From: Zychaea mexicana | Lineage: Eukaryota; Mucoromycota; Mucoromycetes; Mucorales; Lichtheimiaceae | Length of the DNA stretch: 64,000 nucleotides | Assembly: GCF_025766255.1 (NCBI RefSeq) | Contig: NW_026516675.1 | Span: forward strand, 434,001 to 498,000 | Reading direction: 5' to 3' | In this document: positions 1 through 13,660 of the stretch, piece after piece | Position numbering within the stretch: position 1 is the stretch's first letter | Layout of the letters: every line of letters begins with the position of its first letter | Made by a program: the position numbers and the translations under genes | The notes under the pieces: generated by a model | The model's input: only the letters and a program-made list of their open reading frames with translations | Database searches by the model: none | What the model was told of the DNA's origin: nothing

Positions 1-640
1 GTTTTTATCATTGTCGTTAACCGGTAAAAGCACATACATGTCACAAAAAAGCGTGCTTCTAAAAGCGAAGAACAGCTCATCCGGTGTTCTTTTTAGAATC
101 TATGAAAAACTTTCTGCACTTTTTGTCCGAATACCCGACCGCCTTTTACATCATTGCCAAGAGTGGGGTTCATAAAATGCAGCAGCAGAAGCAGCAGTGC
201 GCGAAAAAAGAGAGAGAGATAGCGCATTGTAGATGGAAAAGAAAAAGCTATACCTTATTTCTTTCATCCACTGCTGTTCTACATACGAGCTGCATCCGAA
301 TTGGAAAGAACCTTGGGGCTTGGGATGTGGAGGAATAAGAACATTCATGTAGAGCATTTGTTGTTATACGCACACCCACACCCGGGAATTGTTTGCTCAG
401 TGCAATGTGTTGTTGTGTGCAGTTGTGTACGACATTGGCAAAAAACCCCGCTTTTTGCTTAGGGACGACGACGACGACGACGACGATGATGATGATGATC
501 TGGCGCCTGAACCTGACTGACTACGCTTTTTCTTTTTTTTTCTTTCTGTTTCTTCTATACTACGTTTTTTTTTTTTAAATCCACACTTACTACCTTTTTT
601 TTTCCCTTCTTCTCCACACCCCCCTCCCAATTAACACAGC
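1..640. other. Upstream region of the kinase gene, no gene seen
   Basis: No open frame here looks like a protein. The stretch holds a GAC/GAT trinucleotide run at about 464-499, several T-runs between 527 and 605 and a C-rich patch just before the start codon at 641. Pyrimidine-rich leaders of this kind precede other genes in this window (before 50191 and 59869), so I read it as promoter and 5' leader of the kinase. Confidence 0.5.
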
Positions 641-2436
<1,796 letters not shown>

Positions 2437-2869
2437 TCAATAAACCAACCTAACCAACTCAACCTATAAATACTACTACTTTGTATCTTGCCTATGTATC
2501 CATATAAAGAAAAATCTCTCCCCGGCGCGTGTGTGTGTGTGTGTGTATATAATGTTTTCCTCTCGTGCCGCGTGTGTGGGAGAGGAAATGCAGCTCAAAA
2601 AAAAAGAGGTTTTTCTTATTGGATGGTTCGGAACGCCCCGCCCCGGGACAAGCCAAAGCGATTCGGTTGTACTTTTTCACGAAATGTGAGAGAGATCAGA
2701 AAATTACCACAGAATTCCCCTGCTCATCTTTTTTTTTTTTTTTGTTGGGAAAAGTCGGGGGGGGTGGAAACTACATATAAAAACCCATCCCTTTCTGTCC
2801 TTTTTGGCACACGAGAGCATATTCTGTCAAAAGGAAAACCGGCTTCCTTTCCACTTTACAACACTCCAT
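2437..2869. promoter_or_regulatory. Intergenic region with TATA-like box before ACH1
   Basis: Holds the 3' flank of the kinase, a TG run near 2529-2545 and T-runs. A TATA-like ACATATAAAAAC at about 2773-2784 sits roughly 90 bp before the ACH1 start codon, a normal distance for core promoter plus short leader. No gene is seen. Confidence 0.4.
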
Positions 2870-4918
2870 ATGGCATCTACCGTCAGTGCAGCCTTGAAAT
2901 CACGCGTCCGTCGTCCGCAATTCTTGGACAAAGTCATGAAGGCGGAAGACACGCTTCATTTCTTCAAACCTGGCCAGTATGTTTTCTTATTGGCAGTGTT
3001 TGTTGATAGCGCAAAAACATAAAAATGGATGGCGTGTCTGTCAAGATCAGAACAAACAAACAAACAAATAAACCATCTCTCGTCGATAAAAAATTAGGTA
3101 TATGGGCTGGTCCGGTTTCACAGGCGTTGGCTATCCCAAAATGATCCCTACTGCCTTGGCAGATCACGTCGAATCCAACAATCTCCAAGGCAAAATGAAG
3201 TTCAACCTCTTTGTTGGCGCATCCACTGGTCAGTAGTAATACTCTTTCTTTTTTTTTTTTGTGTAGAAATTAGGTATGACAATTAAAACCGCTCTTTTTT
3301 TTTTTCCAATAAGGTGCTGAGACCGAAGATCGCTGGGCTAGTTTGGACATGATTGACCGCCGCTATCCCCATCAAGTCGGCAAGAATATCAAAAAAGGCA
3401 TCAATGCCGGTCGGATCCGCTTCGCCGATAAGCACTTGTCCATGTTCCCCCAAGACTTGGTGTATGGCTATTACACCAAGGACAAGGAAGGAAGCAAGAA
3501 CCTCGATGTCGTGGTTGTCGAGGCCACGGCCATCCAAGAAGACGGCAGCATTGTCTTGGGCGCCTCGGTCGGTGCTTCACCAGAACTCTTGCAGATGGCT
3601 GACAAGATCATCATTGAGGTCAACACGAGCATTCCATCCTTTGAAGGCTTGCACGATATCACCATGTGTAGACAACCTCCCAGCCGATTGCCTTACTTGC
3701 TTCTTGGTCCTGAAGATCGCATTGGCACGGTAAGTAAAAAAAGTTGAGTTCTTGTCCCAAAACAAAGAGCTTCGAGGCTAAATGTGTGGTTGATTTCTAT
3801 CAAAAAACAAGTCTGCAGTGCCCATCGACCCTGAAAAGGTCATTGCCATTGTCGAGAGCGACAAACCAGACAACACTGGACCCAACGCACCAGCCGATGC
3901 CACATCTGAAGCTATTGCAAACCATTTGATCGAATTCTTATCGCATGAAGTCAGCCATGGCCGCTTGCCAAAGAACTTGTTGCCTATCCAGTCAGGTATC
4001 GGCAACATTGCCAATGCCGTCGTTGGTGGTCTGGCAAACGGTCCGTTCGAGGACGTGTCGGTGTTTACCGAGGTGCTTCAGGACACCTTTTTGGATTTCT
4101 TTGAGTCTGAAAAACTCAAATATGCCAGTGCTACCTCAATTCGTTTCTCTCCCGAAGGCTTTAAGCGGTTCTATGATAACTGGGAGTATTATCGGGTACG
4201 TTTAGATGACATCCCGCAGACAGTCCCTTTTTTTTTTTATGTAGATCTAAATACTCCGAGATTTCCTTTTGATAGACAATGCTCGTGTTGAGAGCACAAC
4301 AAGTCAGTAATTCGCCCGAAGTCATTCGTCGTCTGGGCTGTATCGCCATGAACACGGTAAAGTGCCACAGAAAAAAAAAACCAATGATTGCTTGCAAATC
4401 GTCACTTGTTAAGAATGAGCCATGCAACTTATGCCGAGCCACTCTTTTTTATTACACAGCCTGTCGAAGTCGACATGTACGCACACGCCAACTCGACCAT
4501 GGTCTGCGGTTCCGGTATGCTTAATGGTCTTGGCGGTTCTGCCGACTTTTTGCGCAACGGCAAATTGAGTATCATGCACACACCCTCTTCACGCCCCACC
4601 AAGAGTGATCCAACCGGTATTTCGTGCGTTGTCCCCTTTGTCACGCACGTTGATCAGACAGAACACGATCTGGATGTGATTGTCACTGAACAAGGCTTGG
4701 CCGACTTGCGCGGTCTGTGTCCACGCGATCGCGCGCTCGTCGTGATTGACAAGTGTGCTCATCCTGATTATAAGCCACTGCTCAAGGACTATTATGATCT
4801 CGCCTTGAAAAAGTGTCTGGCGGCCGGTCGTGGTCATGAGCCCCATATGCTGGACAAGGTGTTCAAGATGCACACTAACTTGATCGAAAACGGTACCATG
4901 AAGATTGACTCTTGGTAG
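2870..4918 (+). CDS. ACH1: Acetyl-CoA hydrolase / succinyl-CoA:acetate CoA-transferase
   Basis: Mitochondrial ACH1-family enzyme that moves CoA between acetate and succinate (family knowledge), balancing acetyl-CoA during growth on acetate or propionate. Exons: 2870-2976, 3098-3228, 3314-3729, 3812-4195, 4276-4356, 4460-4918, encoding 525 residues, matching the usual length near 525. Recognisable segments are [14 protein letters not shown] near the N-terminus, [15 protein letters not shown], and the conserved block [15 protein letters not shown]. The C-terminal half holds [34 protein letters not shown] (Glu-x-Gly loop with the likely catalytic Glu) and [10 protein letters not shown]. All six exons join in frame at standard GT-AG sites. 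It lies 430 bp downstream of the kinase in the same orientation with its own promoter. Identification is strong. Confidence 0.95.
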
Positions 4919-7019
4919 AACGGCATTCATAGACCCAAAACAACCCTTGCTCCTTTTTTCCAATCTATTCTTCCATGTACCATATTCTTTTGCTTTCATC
5001 TTCCCACCCCCCCCCTTTATAATAAAACACCTGTGTTTCGCTTTTCTACAAGATCATCATCTTCATGACACAGCAAATCTTGATGCCATCATTGATCTAG
5101 TTGGGCTGTTTAGATACCTCTGATGCTACATGTATAAGGAGGCTGAGTCCGCTATCTGTTCTTCTGCGCCGAGGTATATCTTACACACAGTTGTTGGGTG
5201 CTGGGTAAATGTGTAAGACGCGCGGGAAAATATTGACACGTTGTTTATGCGGGCTCGTGTAATACGCTCACTCGGGCTATGGCTAAAATCTTCGGAAGAT
5301 TGATTACGTATAAAAAATGGGGGGAAGCTGTCATGTCGGATACATAGATTCTCGTTTTCTGGTATAATTTCTCGTTGGCTGATGTAACACACACAGCATT
5401 TTGATCGTAGATCCCATCGGTCGTGTGAGAAAAAAGAACTAGATCAGAAAACCCTATTTGTAAAAAACCCATCCGATAATCAGGTAAACCGTGCCAGCAT
5501 ACAAGACGTATCTTTGGTCCCAATTGTTCCCAATGTGTGGTCTGCAAATGCCAGTCACCGGAGGAATAATCTTCCTTTCTTTTTCTCACCAGACATCCTT
5601 GAGGTAAATGTCTTTACGCATTTTGTCATCACTCGCATTTGAAGCTGGAACAAAAAAAGTGGTAATCGTTTATCCCCGTTCCTCAACAACCCTCTCTTTC
5701 ATGACATTTCTCGGAAGGTATGACTACTTTGATCTCTTTACACATGCTATCAACAACGAACGGGTCCGGCACCACTAGCAGGGAGAACAAATAGCCATTC
5801 TTAATTTTGACGCGTCGACGAGTGCATCCATCTTGAAACCGGGTATTTTGCAAAGCAGAGATATCTTGTGTATGATAATTTATTGTATGCCCCTCTGCAA
5901 GTACGTCTACAGGCACCTATTGTTTGTCCTTTCAATCGATCAGTTTAACGGCACTAGTTGTTCCACCCAGACGACTGCATCAGATCCGTATAATAATAAG
6001 CTACCGTTTAAATGATCTATATTTGCTTAAAGTCGTTTCTGGATTATGGAATCATTACTTATCTTAGCTATCGTCCGAGCAAAGAAAAGACCATGACGCC
6101 TCTTTCCCTATCTCTTTCGTTTGCAGTTAAAGTACTATTTGCGTCTTTCAGATGACAAAATCTACTGCTACGTTACGTTTTTTTATTGTCTTTCCCTTCC
6201 TTGTCGTCCGACATATTACTACTATGTCCGAGCGGAATTATCCTGCCTATCTATTTTTTCCACCATGGGCCTTTTGATAAGTTCAACCCACCAGCTGTTG
6301 TTGCCCCTAGCATCTCGCTCCTACTTCATGCCTTGAGGCTCAAAAAGTACATCCTTTAGCAAAACAGTTAGTTTCACATTCTAATTGGCAATAGTGCATA
6401 GCATATATACATCGCCTACTCAATAGCGACGATTTAGACATGACTGCCGCCCCTTCTGCTTTTTGTTTTGGCGGGTTAATACATGTGTCGCATTTGCTTA
6501 GACAAGACCATCCATCCAACAATTGCTTGAGTAAGAAAAAGTTGCGGGCACGGGTCTAATGGCACACAACCCAAATCATGTAGAGTATTTATGCAGCCAG
6601 CAAACAAAAAAGAAGGAAGGGTGAGGTAGGGACTTGTTCTATCATAGGATAAGCTCCAATGAATAATTGGGTCTGCAGCGTGCTTTAAAAGGGGTTCTAT
6701 ATCACTTTGTATTGGGGCATGAGCCAAATTCAGTATATCTCTAGCAATGTTCATTACATACGATTAGCGATAAAATAAAGTATATATCGTGCTATAATAA
6801 ATGAGAGTGGCGCGAAGTGGAAGTTGTGGTATATATGCTAGCAGTGCTAACAGTGGTGGAAAAAGCTAGTAAAAAACCATCAATGCATGTATTCGCACGA
6901 GTTGTAGTGCGTAGTGTTGTGTTAGGCGGGAAAGTAGACACCAAAAGTTTCTAGTGAGTCTCGTTTACGCAATGTCAACAAGGTCCTATGAATATCATAG
7001 TATATACTTTAAAGGAAAG
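4919..7019. other. Gene-poor stretch, nothing recognised
   Basis: Short AT-rich 3' flank of ACH1, then about 2 kb in which neither strand gives a frame longer than about 110 codons or a recognisable domain. Frames such as 5245-5589 (-) read as random, with many stops in neighbouring frames. No RNA gene is recognised. Confidence 0.5.
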
Positions 7020-7638
7020 CAATAAAAATGTACCTGTGTGATTTCACGATATTGTGGATCTCCGTATTTCGTGCCTGAAAACGGTAAGACATTTATCAGC
7101 AAACCATGTCATATGTTGTTTGCCGTTGAACAGCAGAGAATGAGTGTACCTTTCTCGCGTTCATGGTAGCTTGGATTCTGTCGAGCTGCGCGACGTGCAG
7201 CTGTCTTTTACGTGCCTGCGAATTAAATATCCGGCAACCACCACATTTAAATTATTGTTGCAGTAGAGCGAAAATGATAGATTTATCTGCTCAAGTTTAA
7301 GGTACTCCGGATCTTGACGCATTAGACGGCGTACAGCCGCAGTATCTCTTGCTTGAGATAGTGCAATGAGGATATATGAAATCATATTGAGTAGGAAATA
7401 ATAGTAATGGCATTCGCAAGTAAATCATGAACTTTTTCTTGCTCTCGATACACGGGATCCGCACGAACTGGAAGCCGCTCATTGTTCCGCCGTTCCTTAA
7501 CACGCAGGTGACGATGTCGTTCAGCTGCAGCAGCGCGTAATTGTGCTTAGCGATCCATTGAGCTAGGTCAAGTATTTGTGAATCTGTCCTCTCCGCCTTT
7601 TTGTTGTATAGGCCTAGGGTCTGTGCGTATAGTGTCAT
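7020..7638 (-). pseudogene. Decayed gene fragment with a short repeated basic motif
   Basis: On the minus strand a 113-codon frame starts at 7638 (MTLYAQTLGLYNKKAERTD...). Downstream lie three exon-like pieces that begin GCA-(C/A)G and encode variants of one motif: ARDTAAVRRLMRQDPEYLKL near 7360-7300, a KTAARRAARQNPSYHEREK version near 7200-7150, and TKYGDPQYREITQ near 7070-7035. The second and third are bounded by AG and GT, as exons would be, but the motif frame of the second is broken by a 2-base excess (a TAA appears). Basic repeats with R..RQ(D/N)P.Y...E recur in proteins of some mobile elements. That link is only a suggestion. Most likely a relic of a repeat-containing gene. Confidence 0.35.
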
Positions 7639-8365
7639 CAGTGGGTAGAAAGCACAGCAACTATATTATATAAGTTGATAGATGAATTTCGTACTATACT
7701 CCGTCACAGTTCCACTTGGGCTTGTTTAGCTAAAAGAAAAAGACTAGATTGAATTTTAATAGTGCGAGATCCTTGCAGATGTCTATTTAGTGCTGCTCTG
7801 GTAATATTTCTATCAAGTACTGAAAAAGTTCATTTCACTTAAGCTCTGCAATGTTGTCATATATACCTGAAGTAAAATTAACGCAAAAATTAGCGCTCAC
7901 TCAATCTCATTATCGTCTCATTCACATCATCCAACATTGTTAGGCACAATGCTTCTAAAGATCTCACATGACGATCTGCTGTTACGTGTGGAAAAGACTG
8001 GGTCTTGATCTCATCGTCGGCGGGTATGTTCTCTGGTTGCATCAGCTTACATAATCTTCAAGGGTCCTTCTCTTTTTATCCGGTACAGTCCAGGTGCGAC
8101 TGAATAACTTTAGACGTACCTGAAAAAAAAAGAGACAGAAATTGCGATATGTATAGCGTGTCAGTATGACGCAGAATTAGACAAATAGCTTTCATGAAAA
8201 TCAAATGGGAGAATAATCTTATGGGAGAATAATTTGTTACTGTTAACAACTAGCTAACGTGAGCAACAAACAGCCGGAGTTTCTTGTGCTGTGTGCGCGT
8301 ACATAAATTTAACGCGTGGCCGCAGCAACTTTGCTACTTTTTTTTACACCCTGCAACTTTCAAAC
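7639..8365. other. No gene seen
   Basis: AT-rich stretch between the 7-kb relic and the repetitive membrane protein. A direct short repeat ATGGGAGAATAAT occurs twice around 8205-8232. Nothing else is recognised. Confidence 0.45.
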
Positions 8366-9211
8366 ATGTTCTTTGAAATCATCTTTGCGTTATTCACCTT
8401 GCTTGCTGCCATACGTTTCATGGCACAAAATATTACTATATGTTTGGAGCTCATCATTGCAACCGTCATTATTGCATTGTTATCAAGCCCATTTTATTAT
8501 GCTTTGATTATTTCTCCTCTTGCCCCATATTTTCCACCATTGTGCGATCCTATCGATCCGCCTACCCCCAGATCATCTTACTCTCAAAACATTTCATCAC
8601 CTCGTACCGTAGCTGGTTTGTCTTCTCCCGCCGTTGCTGGTTTGTCTCCTCCCGCCGTTGCTGATTTGTCTTCTCCCGTCGTTCCTGATTTGTATCCTCA
8701 TACCACTGCCGATTTGTCTCCTCATGCCACTGCCGATTTGTCTCCTCATAGCATTGCCGATTTGTCTACTGCCATTGCTGATTTGCCTCCTCATAGCAAT
8801 GCCGATTTGTCTCCTGCCATTGTCGATCTGTTTCCGCCTACCACTGCTGATCTGTCTCCGCCTGCCATTGCCGATCTGTTTCCGCCTATCATTGCCGATT
8901 GGTCTCCTACCATTGCTGATCTGTCTCCGCCTACCATTGCCGATTTGTCTCCGCCTACCATTGCCGATCTGTCTCCGCCTACCTTTGCTGATCTGTCTCC
9001 ACTTGCCTTTGCTGATTCGCCTTCAGTTACCATAAAGAAAGATGCTGTCGAAGAACTCGCTGATTTGTTCGGTAATCTCGACGTGGCGGACGACCACGCA
9101 CAAGTCTTGGCCGCGACAAACTCACACATTGAAAGATTCTGCACGGAACGTCGCGAGTGCCTCCGTCGCGAAGTTCTTGTCTACAACTTATATAAGCGTT
9201 TCTTTTCATAG
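8366..9211 (+). CDS. Repetitive membrane protein with ADLSPP-type repeats, unknown function
   Basis: Single open frame of 281 residues from the first ATG (8366). The N-terminus has two strongly hydrophobic stretches (roughly residues 1-25 and 25-50, MFFEIIFALFTLLAAIRF and LELIIATVIIALLS), then a proline-rich linker. About 20 degenerate repeats follow around ADLSPPxI/T (about residues 75-220), most encoded by units sharing GCCGATTTGTCTCC(G/T). The C-terminal about 70 residues are charged and helical (KKDAVEELADLFGNLD, then ERRECLRREVLVYNLY). I do not recognise the family. The frame ends in TAG only 6 bases before a perfect GTAAGT at 9215. Exon-like pieces at 9285-9349 and from 9454 follow and could continue a K/R/Q-rich tail, so the stop may be a recent nonsense change or these may be 3'-UTR exons. 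Confidence 0.55.
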   Translation: MFFEIIFALFTLLAAIRFMAQNITICLELIIATVIIALLSSPFYYALIISPLAPYFPPLCDPIDPPTPRSSYSQNISSPRTVAGLSSPAVAGLSPPAVADLSSPVVPDLYPHTTADLSPHATADLSPHSIADLSTAIADLPPHSNADLSPAIVDLFPPTTADLSPPAIADLFPPIIADWSPTIADLSPPTIADLSPPTIADLSPPTFADLSPLAFADSPSVTIKKDAVEELADLFGNLDVADDHAQVLAATNSHIERFCTERRECLRREVLVYNLYKRFFS

Positions 9212-9284
9212 AAAGTAAGTATCTATTGTCATTTATATAGCTAAAGGGAAAATTATAACGAAATGATTCTTTTATACTTTTTAG

Positions 9285-11262
9285 ACATTAAGAAGAAAAA
9301 CACAAAGATACCAAAAAGCACGTCAGAAATCACATCAGAAATATTTAAAGTAAGTCCTTTATGGTTTTAAACTGAAAGAAAATGCTGTCAAACAGTAAAG
9401 AGGAACGAACATTAGCAATAACGCGTTTACGTCTATAAATTTCTTTTCTGCAGAGCGCTACAAGATTATGTTACAACCGGTCGCGCCACTGCCACCATCA
9501 ACGATATCAACTGAAGAACCGCCCCCGCTCTTTCCAGACTCCCTCACATTGTCTCCTTTCGCACAGAATCATCATCAACAACAACAAAGGCCACCTCGGC
9601 GCAAATAGTAACACTGTCAAACGCATAATCGAGCAGAATCTTTTACAAATATGATTATAACAACAACAAAGCGACGGCACCAGCAGCAGTAGCAGCAGCA
9701 GCAGAAGTAGTCAAGTCCGCAACGCCAGCAATGTTTGGAGGAAGATCAACCGGATGGACAATACGCAACAAGCTCAACAACAAGGAAAAAACTGCGTCGT
9801 CAAGCTAGTCGGGGCTCGTGGTTTGACGGCGATGATACCTACAAAGGCGGATGAGAGCAACAGATCTATCATTGATGAATCTGTTCATACTGCAAGATTC
9901 GTATAGATCACATTATGATATGCAAAGAACACAAGTGCTGTATCGCCTCTGAGAAGAATCCTATGGTTACAGCCTCTCCTGCTAGGAAACATACTACATG
10001 CGATACAACCGCACGTCGACCCATTCTAGGTATTACATAGATTATTGATATCTTTCTCTATATGAACATTTTACTTAATGGGATGATTATGGTTTACTAG
10101 ATTCAATCTGGCAGCTCGGCCGCAGCAACGCCACTACCTTCGTCTCTCCCGTAAAGGTTGAGTGTAGTACATCCATAATACGCGAAGAAAGTCCAACAAT
10201 CACTAATGATCCAACGCAATTGTACTCCACCCGTATCCCCTTTTCGCAAAAAAAAAATATCAGTTTGGGCCCAGCAGAAGCAGTAGGACGAGCAGCGAAG
10301 AGCAGACTATTTACGGCAATACTGACAAAAACCTAGCGGGTCTTCCGTCACAGAGCACTTCCTAGCAGTGGTGGCATTATCATCCCGTGTCCTCGAGTAC
10401 GATCCAAGCATGCAAGCAGCAGCAGCACAACAACAACAACAACAGCGAATAGTGATGATACGATGCAACAAGTGAAAAGACCTCTTCAGAAAAGTATTGC
10501 TTATCAATTAGTGGAACATCACTGCGCCTGGGCATTTATACTAGTGTCGGGACTGGTTGAACAATGGAATGGAGCAGCACTGAAACTAGATCACTGAGTC
10601 AGGAATCATCCTGAATGCTCGTACTGCAACAACAGCAAGCCGCAAAGTCCTCAAGCATCGTCCGAATCGAAAACCATACCGGAAAACATAGGTACTTATG
10701 GATTAATCCTATTTTGTCCCCAACTGTTATAATTTGGTGTAAACTGACGATATCTACTTTTATTTTTGTTCTTCACCATTCCTGTTCACGGCCAGCTCGC
10801 CATTGAACTTTAAAGCTTGCATGATAAGCTTAATGAAAAGGGAATAAGGGAGTAATCGATTGACTTATATAAAACAGGCTCGGATACGATGCACACGGAT
10901 CAAAGTAAGACGAGCATGTACCATCAACACCACCACTAACCACACCAGCAGCGACAAGACTTCCGCAAGTGTCGACATGCTCAACCGCTGCCCTATCATC
11001 GACACAGTAGAGCTGAAAGTTAGTTTGTCTCGACCACTACTCCTGCCAAACAAGACCGACGAACTACTGCATCATCATCATCAATCACTATGGTACCCTG
11101 CGTACCAACTTTCGTGCTACATTTCTGTCCCATTTTTCAGCCGCGTACGAAATCAAGATTATGTTGGAACGATTACCTGCTTTGAAGAGGCTCTTTGGCA
11201 GCACTCAAGGAACGCAATGTTGCTCACATTTGAAACTTTCACGAGTTACATCAAATACTGAG
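9285..11262 (+). pseudogene. Decayed Q/S/N-rich coding region
   Basis: No frame stays open, yet many pieces read as protein with splice-like edges. After a TTCTGCAG acceptor there is a 46-codon proline/glutamine frame at 9468-9608. At about 9670-9850 a polyQ tract reads HQQQ-stop-QQQQK-stop followed by PQRQQCLEEDQPDGQYATSS, where CAG/AAG codons appear changed to TAG. Around 10420-10610 a Ser/Thr run leads into DDTMQQVKRPLQKSIAYQL. An exon-like stretch bounded by AG and GT lies at about 10101-10158, and 10860-11262 is open for 133 codons. CAG/CAA-rich composition differs from the flanks. It may be the 3' part of the 8.4-kb gene or a separate dead regulatory-type gene. I cannot tell which. Confidence 0.35.
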
Positions 11263-11994
11263 GCAGTTGTTTGACCTTAAGTGCTTCCAAGAAGAGCAAG
11301 AAGTTCAGCCCATGGACTGTCATTGTCAGATTTAGAAACCATCACATTCTCTCTAGTTTTTCCATTGCTTGGTGATTAAATAAAGCTCTCAAATGCCTTT
11401 GCGCCGATATCTAAAAACATGATGCAGATAAAAGTAGAAGAGTAGTAAGAAAAAGATAAAATCGATACTAGGACAGAAACGAATAATGCGGGGAGCGGGA
11501 TGCACGGTTTTACTTCCAATTATCAGCGGCTTATGCGACACCGAGATAGAGACATTGAATGCGAGCACAAAAGCCGAACTCGCGTATACTGCCCCAAAGC
11601 TTTATAATACTCTACAGACAAAAACCACATGTCCCTGACTCTTATGTAGACATATATCATCCTACAGATTGTCCGTTGCGACAGTCAAGCATCATTTGCA
11701 TGCATCGTTGAGGATTGCGCTGCTTGCCTTAAAGAAAGGACGCATTTATACATGTCCCTCTATGTTTAAGCTGGCATCAGGACGCTTAGGGGCACACAGA
11801 TAGGGTAAACGGACGGGATACTTTTGCAATACGCACTTTCATAAACAGAATCCTTGCTTTCAGTTAATTTTTGTATGTGGTTTATTTTATGCAATGTGAT
11901 GCGATAATTAGCGGGTTTGTGTTGCTTTGTTATAGCTATATACAAAGGCTGTTATGTCACAATAATTTGTCTGTGAACTACGCTATATACACAC
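11263..11994. other. No gene seen
   Basis: About 730 bp with no credible frame or repeat on either strand. It separates the decayed Q-rich region from copy A of the duplication. Confidence 0.4.
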
Positions 11995-13085
11995 GCTGTT
12001 TGTCTTGTTGGGTGAAGGAATGTAAACTGGCTGCTTGGTGGATGGTGTTTTCAACATTCACTGGTGGTGAATTGTCTACTATGTCAGTCACTCCTATTCC
12101 CATCATTGACTGCTCATAGAAAAGCATTTCTTCCGTGAATGTACATGCTCATTCGCATTCGTGTCTTTGTTTTCGCTTGACACGGTGCCGTGCACGGCCC
12201 CACTCACAAACAAGCGCCGATATCATCGGAGGGTACAGCTCCGCATGGTGAGAGACACGTACCACTACCGCCGCAGCACATTTGTTTAGATGACCACCAA
12301 GCACACCCCCTTTCCTTTCCTTTTGTGATAGTCCCTTTGAGCCATATGCTGAAAGCCATACTATTAAGCAAAAGCCAATGAAAATCCATGGAGCCTGGTG
12401 GAACTTTTTGAAGTCCCGAGCGTGACAGTCAAAAAACGTCTATATAAAGCGAGCAATTTCGCCTTTCTTTTTTTTCTTCTTCTCTTTAGTTCGTTTTGGT
12501 ACAGCTTTGGTCTGTAGTACAGATGCACTGCTCTGTGCCATGATCGGGTCATATGCTTGTGCTGGCGATTGTCAAGAGGATTCTGAGGATTGGCTGGAAT
12601 CAGTGGTCCGCTCGGAGGAAATCTTTTGCAATGTACCAGTGGGAATGTGGACACGTACCTTCGGGTATGTGGTGGGATAATTAAAACGAACTTTTTATTA
12701 TTTATTAAACACAAATAAAAAAAATGATAAACAAAATAAAACAATCTTTTTCTTTTCGCACTCTTCTCATAAACGTTTTGCCGCTTTATTTTATTTTTTG
12801 CTTTGCCTTTTTTTTCATGTGCTTGACAAGTTCCTTATTTTTTTTTGCCCACCCACAGCTCCGTGCTAAACAAAGCGGGGAACAATGACAGACGACGGTA
12901 ACACGATCACAACGCGCTTTATCACACTTTGACACGCGTTTTCACTTTCTGTGTTCGCATAAAGTGCTTGTTACCGCGGATATGGTGCGACCCTCCTTGT
13001 GAAAAGGGGTTGTTTTATGAGAGGCAACATCATTCGCATACGCCAACAGACATGTATAACTGCCAGATCTTTATACTGGAAAGTC
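11995..13085 (+). repeat. Segmental duplication, copy A (about 1.1 kb)
   Basis: Clearly homologous, in direct orientation, to 31807-32976. Shared landmarks in order are TGTTGGGTGAA, GAAAAGCATTTCTTCCGTGA, GACACGGTGCCGTGCACGG (containing the palindrome CCGTGCACGG), GTGAGAGACACGTACCACTA, TATATAAAGCGAGCAATTTC, GTGCCATGATCGGGTCAT, GCTCCGTGCTAAACAAAGCG and the closing CATACGCCA-CAGA block. Similarity is high in the putative promoter and both flanks, with small indels in the coding part. The duplicated unit therefore appears to be one gene with promoter and terminator. No terminal repeats or target duplications are obvious. Confidence 0.85.
12540..12680 (+). pseudogene. Frame-shifted copy of the small membrane-protein gene
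   Basis: This is the copy-A counterpart of the intact frame at 32364-32546. The start codon context (GTGCCATGATCGGGTCAT) and the TATA region at about 12438-12447 are kept. After GGGTCA an extra two bases shift the frame, so the hydrophobic segment is lost and the frame ends after 46 codons at 12680. Later indels move it again. The tail encoding PVGMW is still visible in the shifted frame. Most simply a dead paralogue of the 32-kb gene. Confidence 0.6.
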
Positions 13086-13660
13086 TGCTTTAATAAGTAT
13101 AAAATACGGTCAAGTCTTATTTTATTTTAGCAAAAGATTTGTATATAATCATCATATCAAAGCGTAGTTGTAGCGACTCATGACAGCAAACAAACTCGGT
13201 TTGACAGAAACTGGAAAGATTCCGTAATTGCTGCTGTTAGCTCTTTACGTACCATCCTTATTTCTACATCATCAACACAACGTTGTACATACATAATGCG
13301 GAAACATCTTTTTACTGTTGAATCCATACATTTTCTATTAGTGTCCAACAAGAAATTGTTATTGTTATGCTACCATACTTTTATTCTAAGGTCGACAATA
13401 ATCTTGCGTTGATCTATCTTATTCCTCTTTTATACTTTCAAGCTATACATTAACGACTGGACAGATAATTCGGCAACAACGCAACGCAAAGCAACAACAA
13501 TAACAACAGCAAATATATTTCTAGCAACAAATTCACCAATTCAATAACAGCGATCTCAGGTTTCTGCACAATATATTTATTGGATTATTACACATAGCAT
13601 AAGTGTCAAAGGTCTCATACACATGCTGCATCATAATTCATAATACAGTATACATTGGAT
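13086..13660. other. No gene seen; AT-rich, CAA-rich near 13480
   Basis: Very AT-rich stretch without a coding frame. A CAACAA-type run lies around 13475-13515. It ends at the C2H2 exon. Confidence 0.4.

Noticed and set aside
8597..9144. Repetitive frames on minus (GNRSAMAGG-type) over the 8.4-kb gene
   Set aside because: Mirror image of the sense repeats. The sense frame has the hydrophobic N-terminus and continues beyond the repeats.
12189..12389. Frames HGERHVPLPP... in copy A and the same in copy B before the TATA box
   Set aside because: Protein-like in both copies, but in different frames relative to the downstream gene and located upstream of the conserved TATA box. Kept only as a possible upstream exon, not called.
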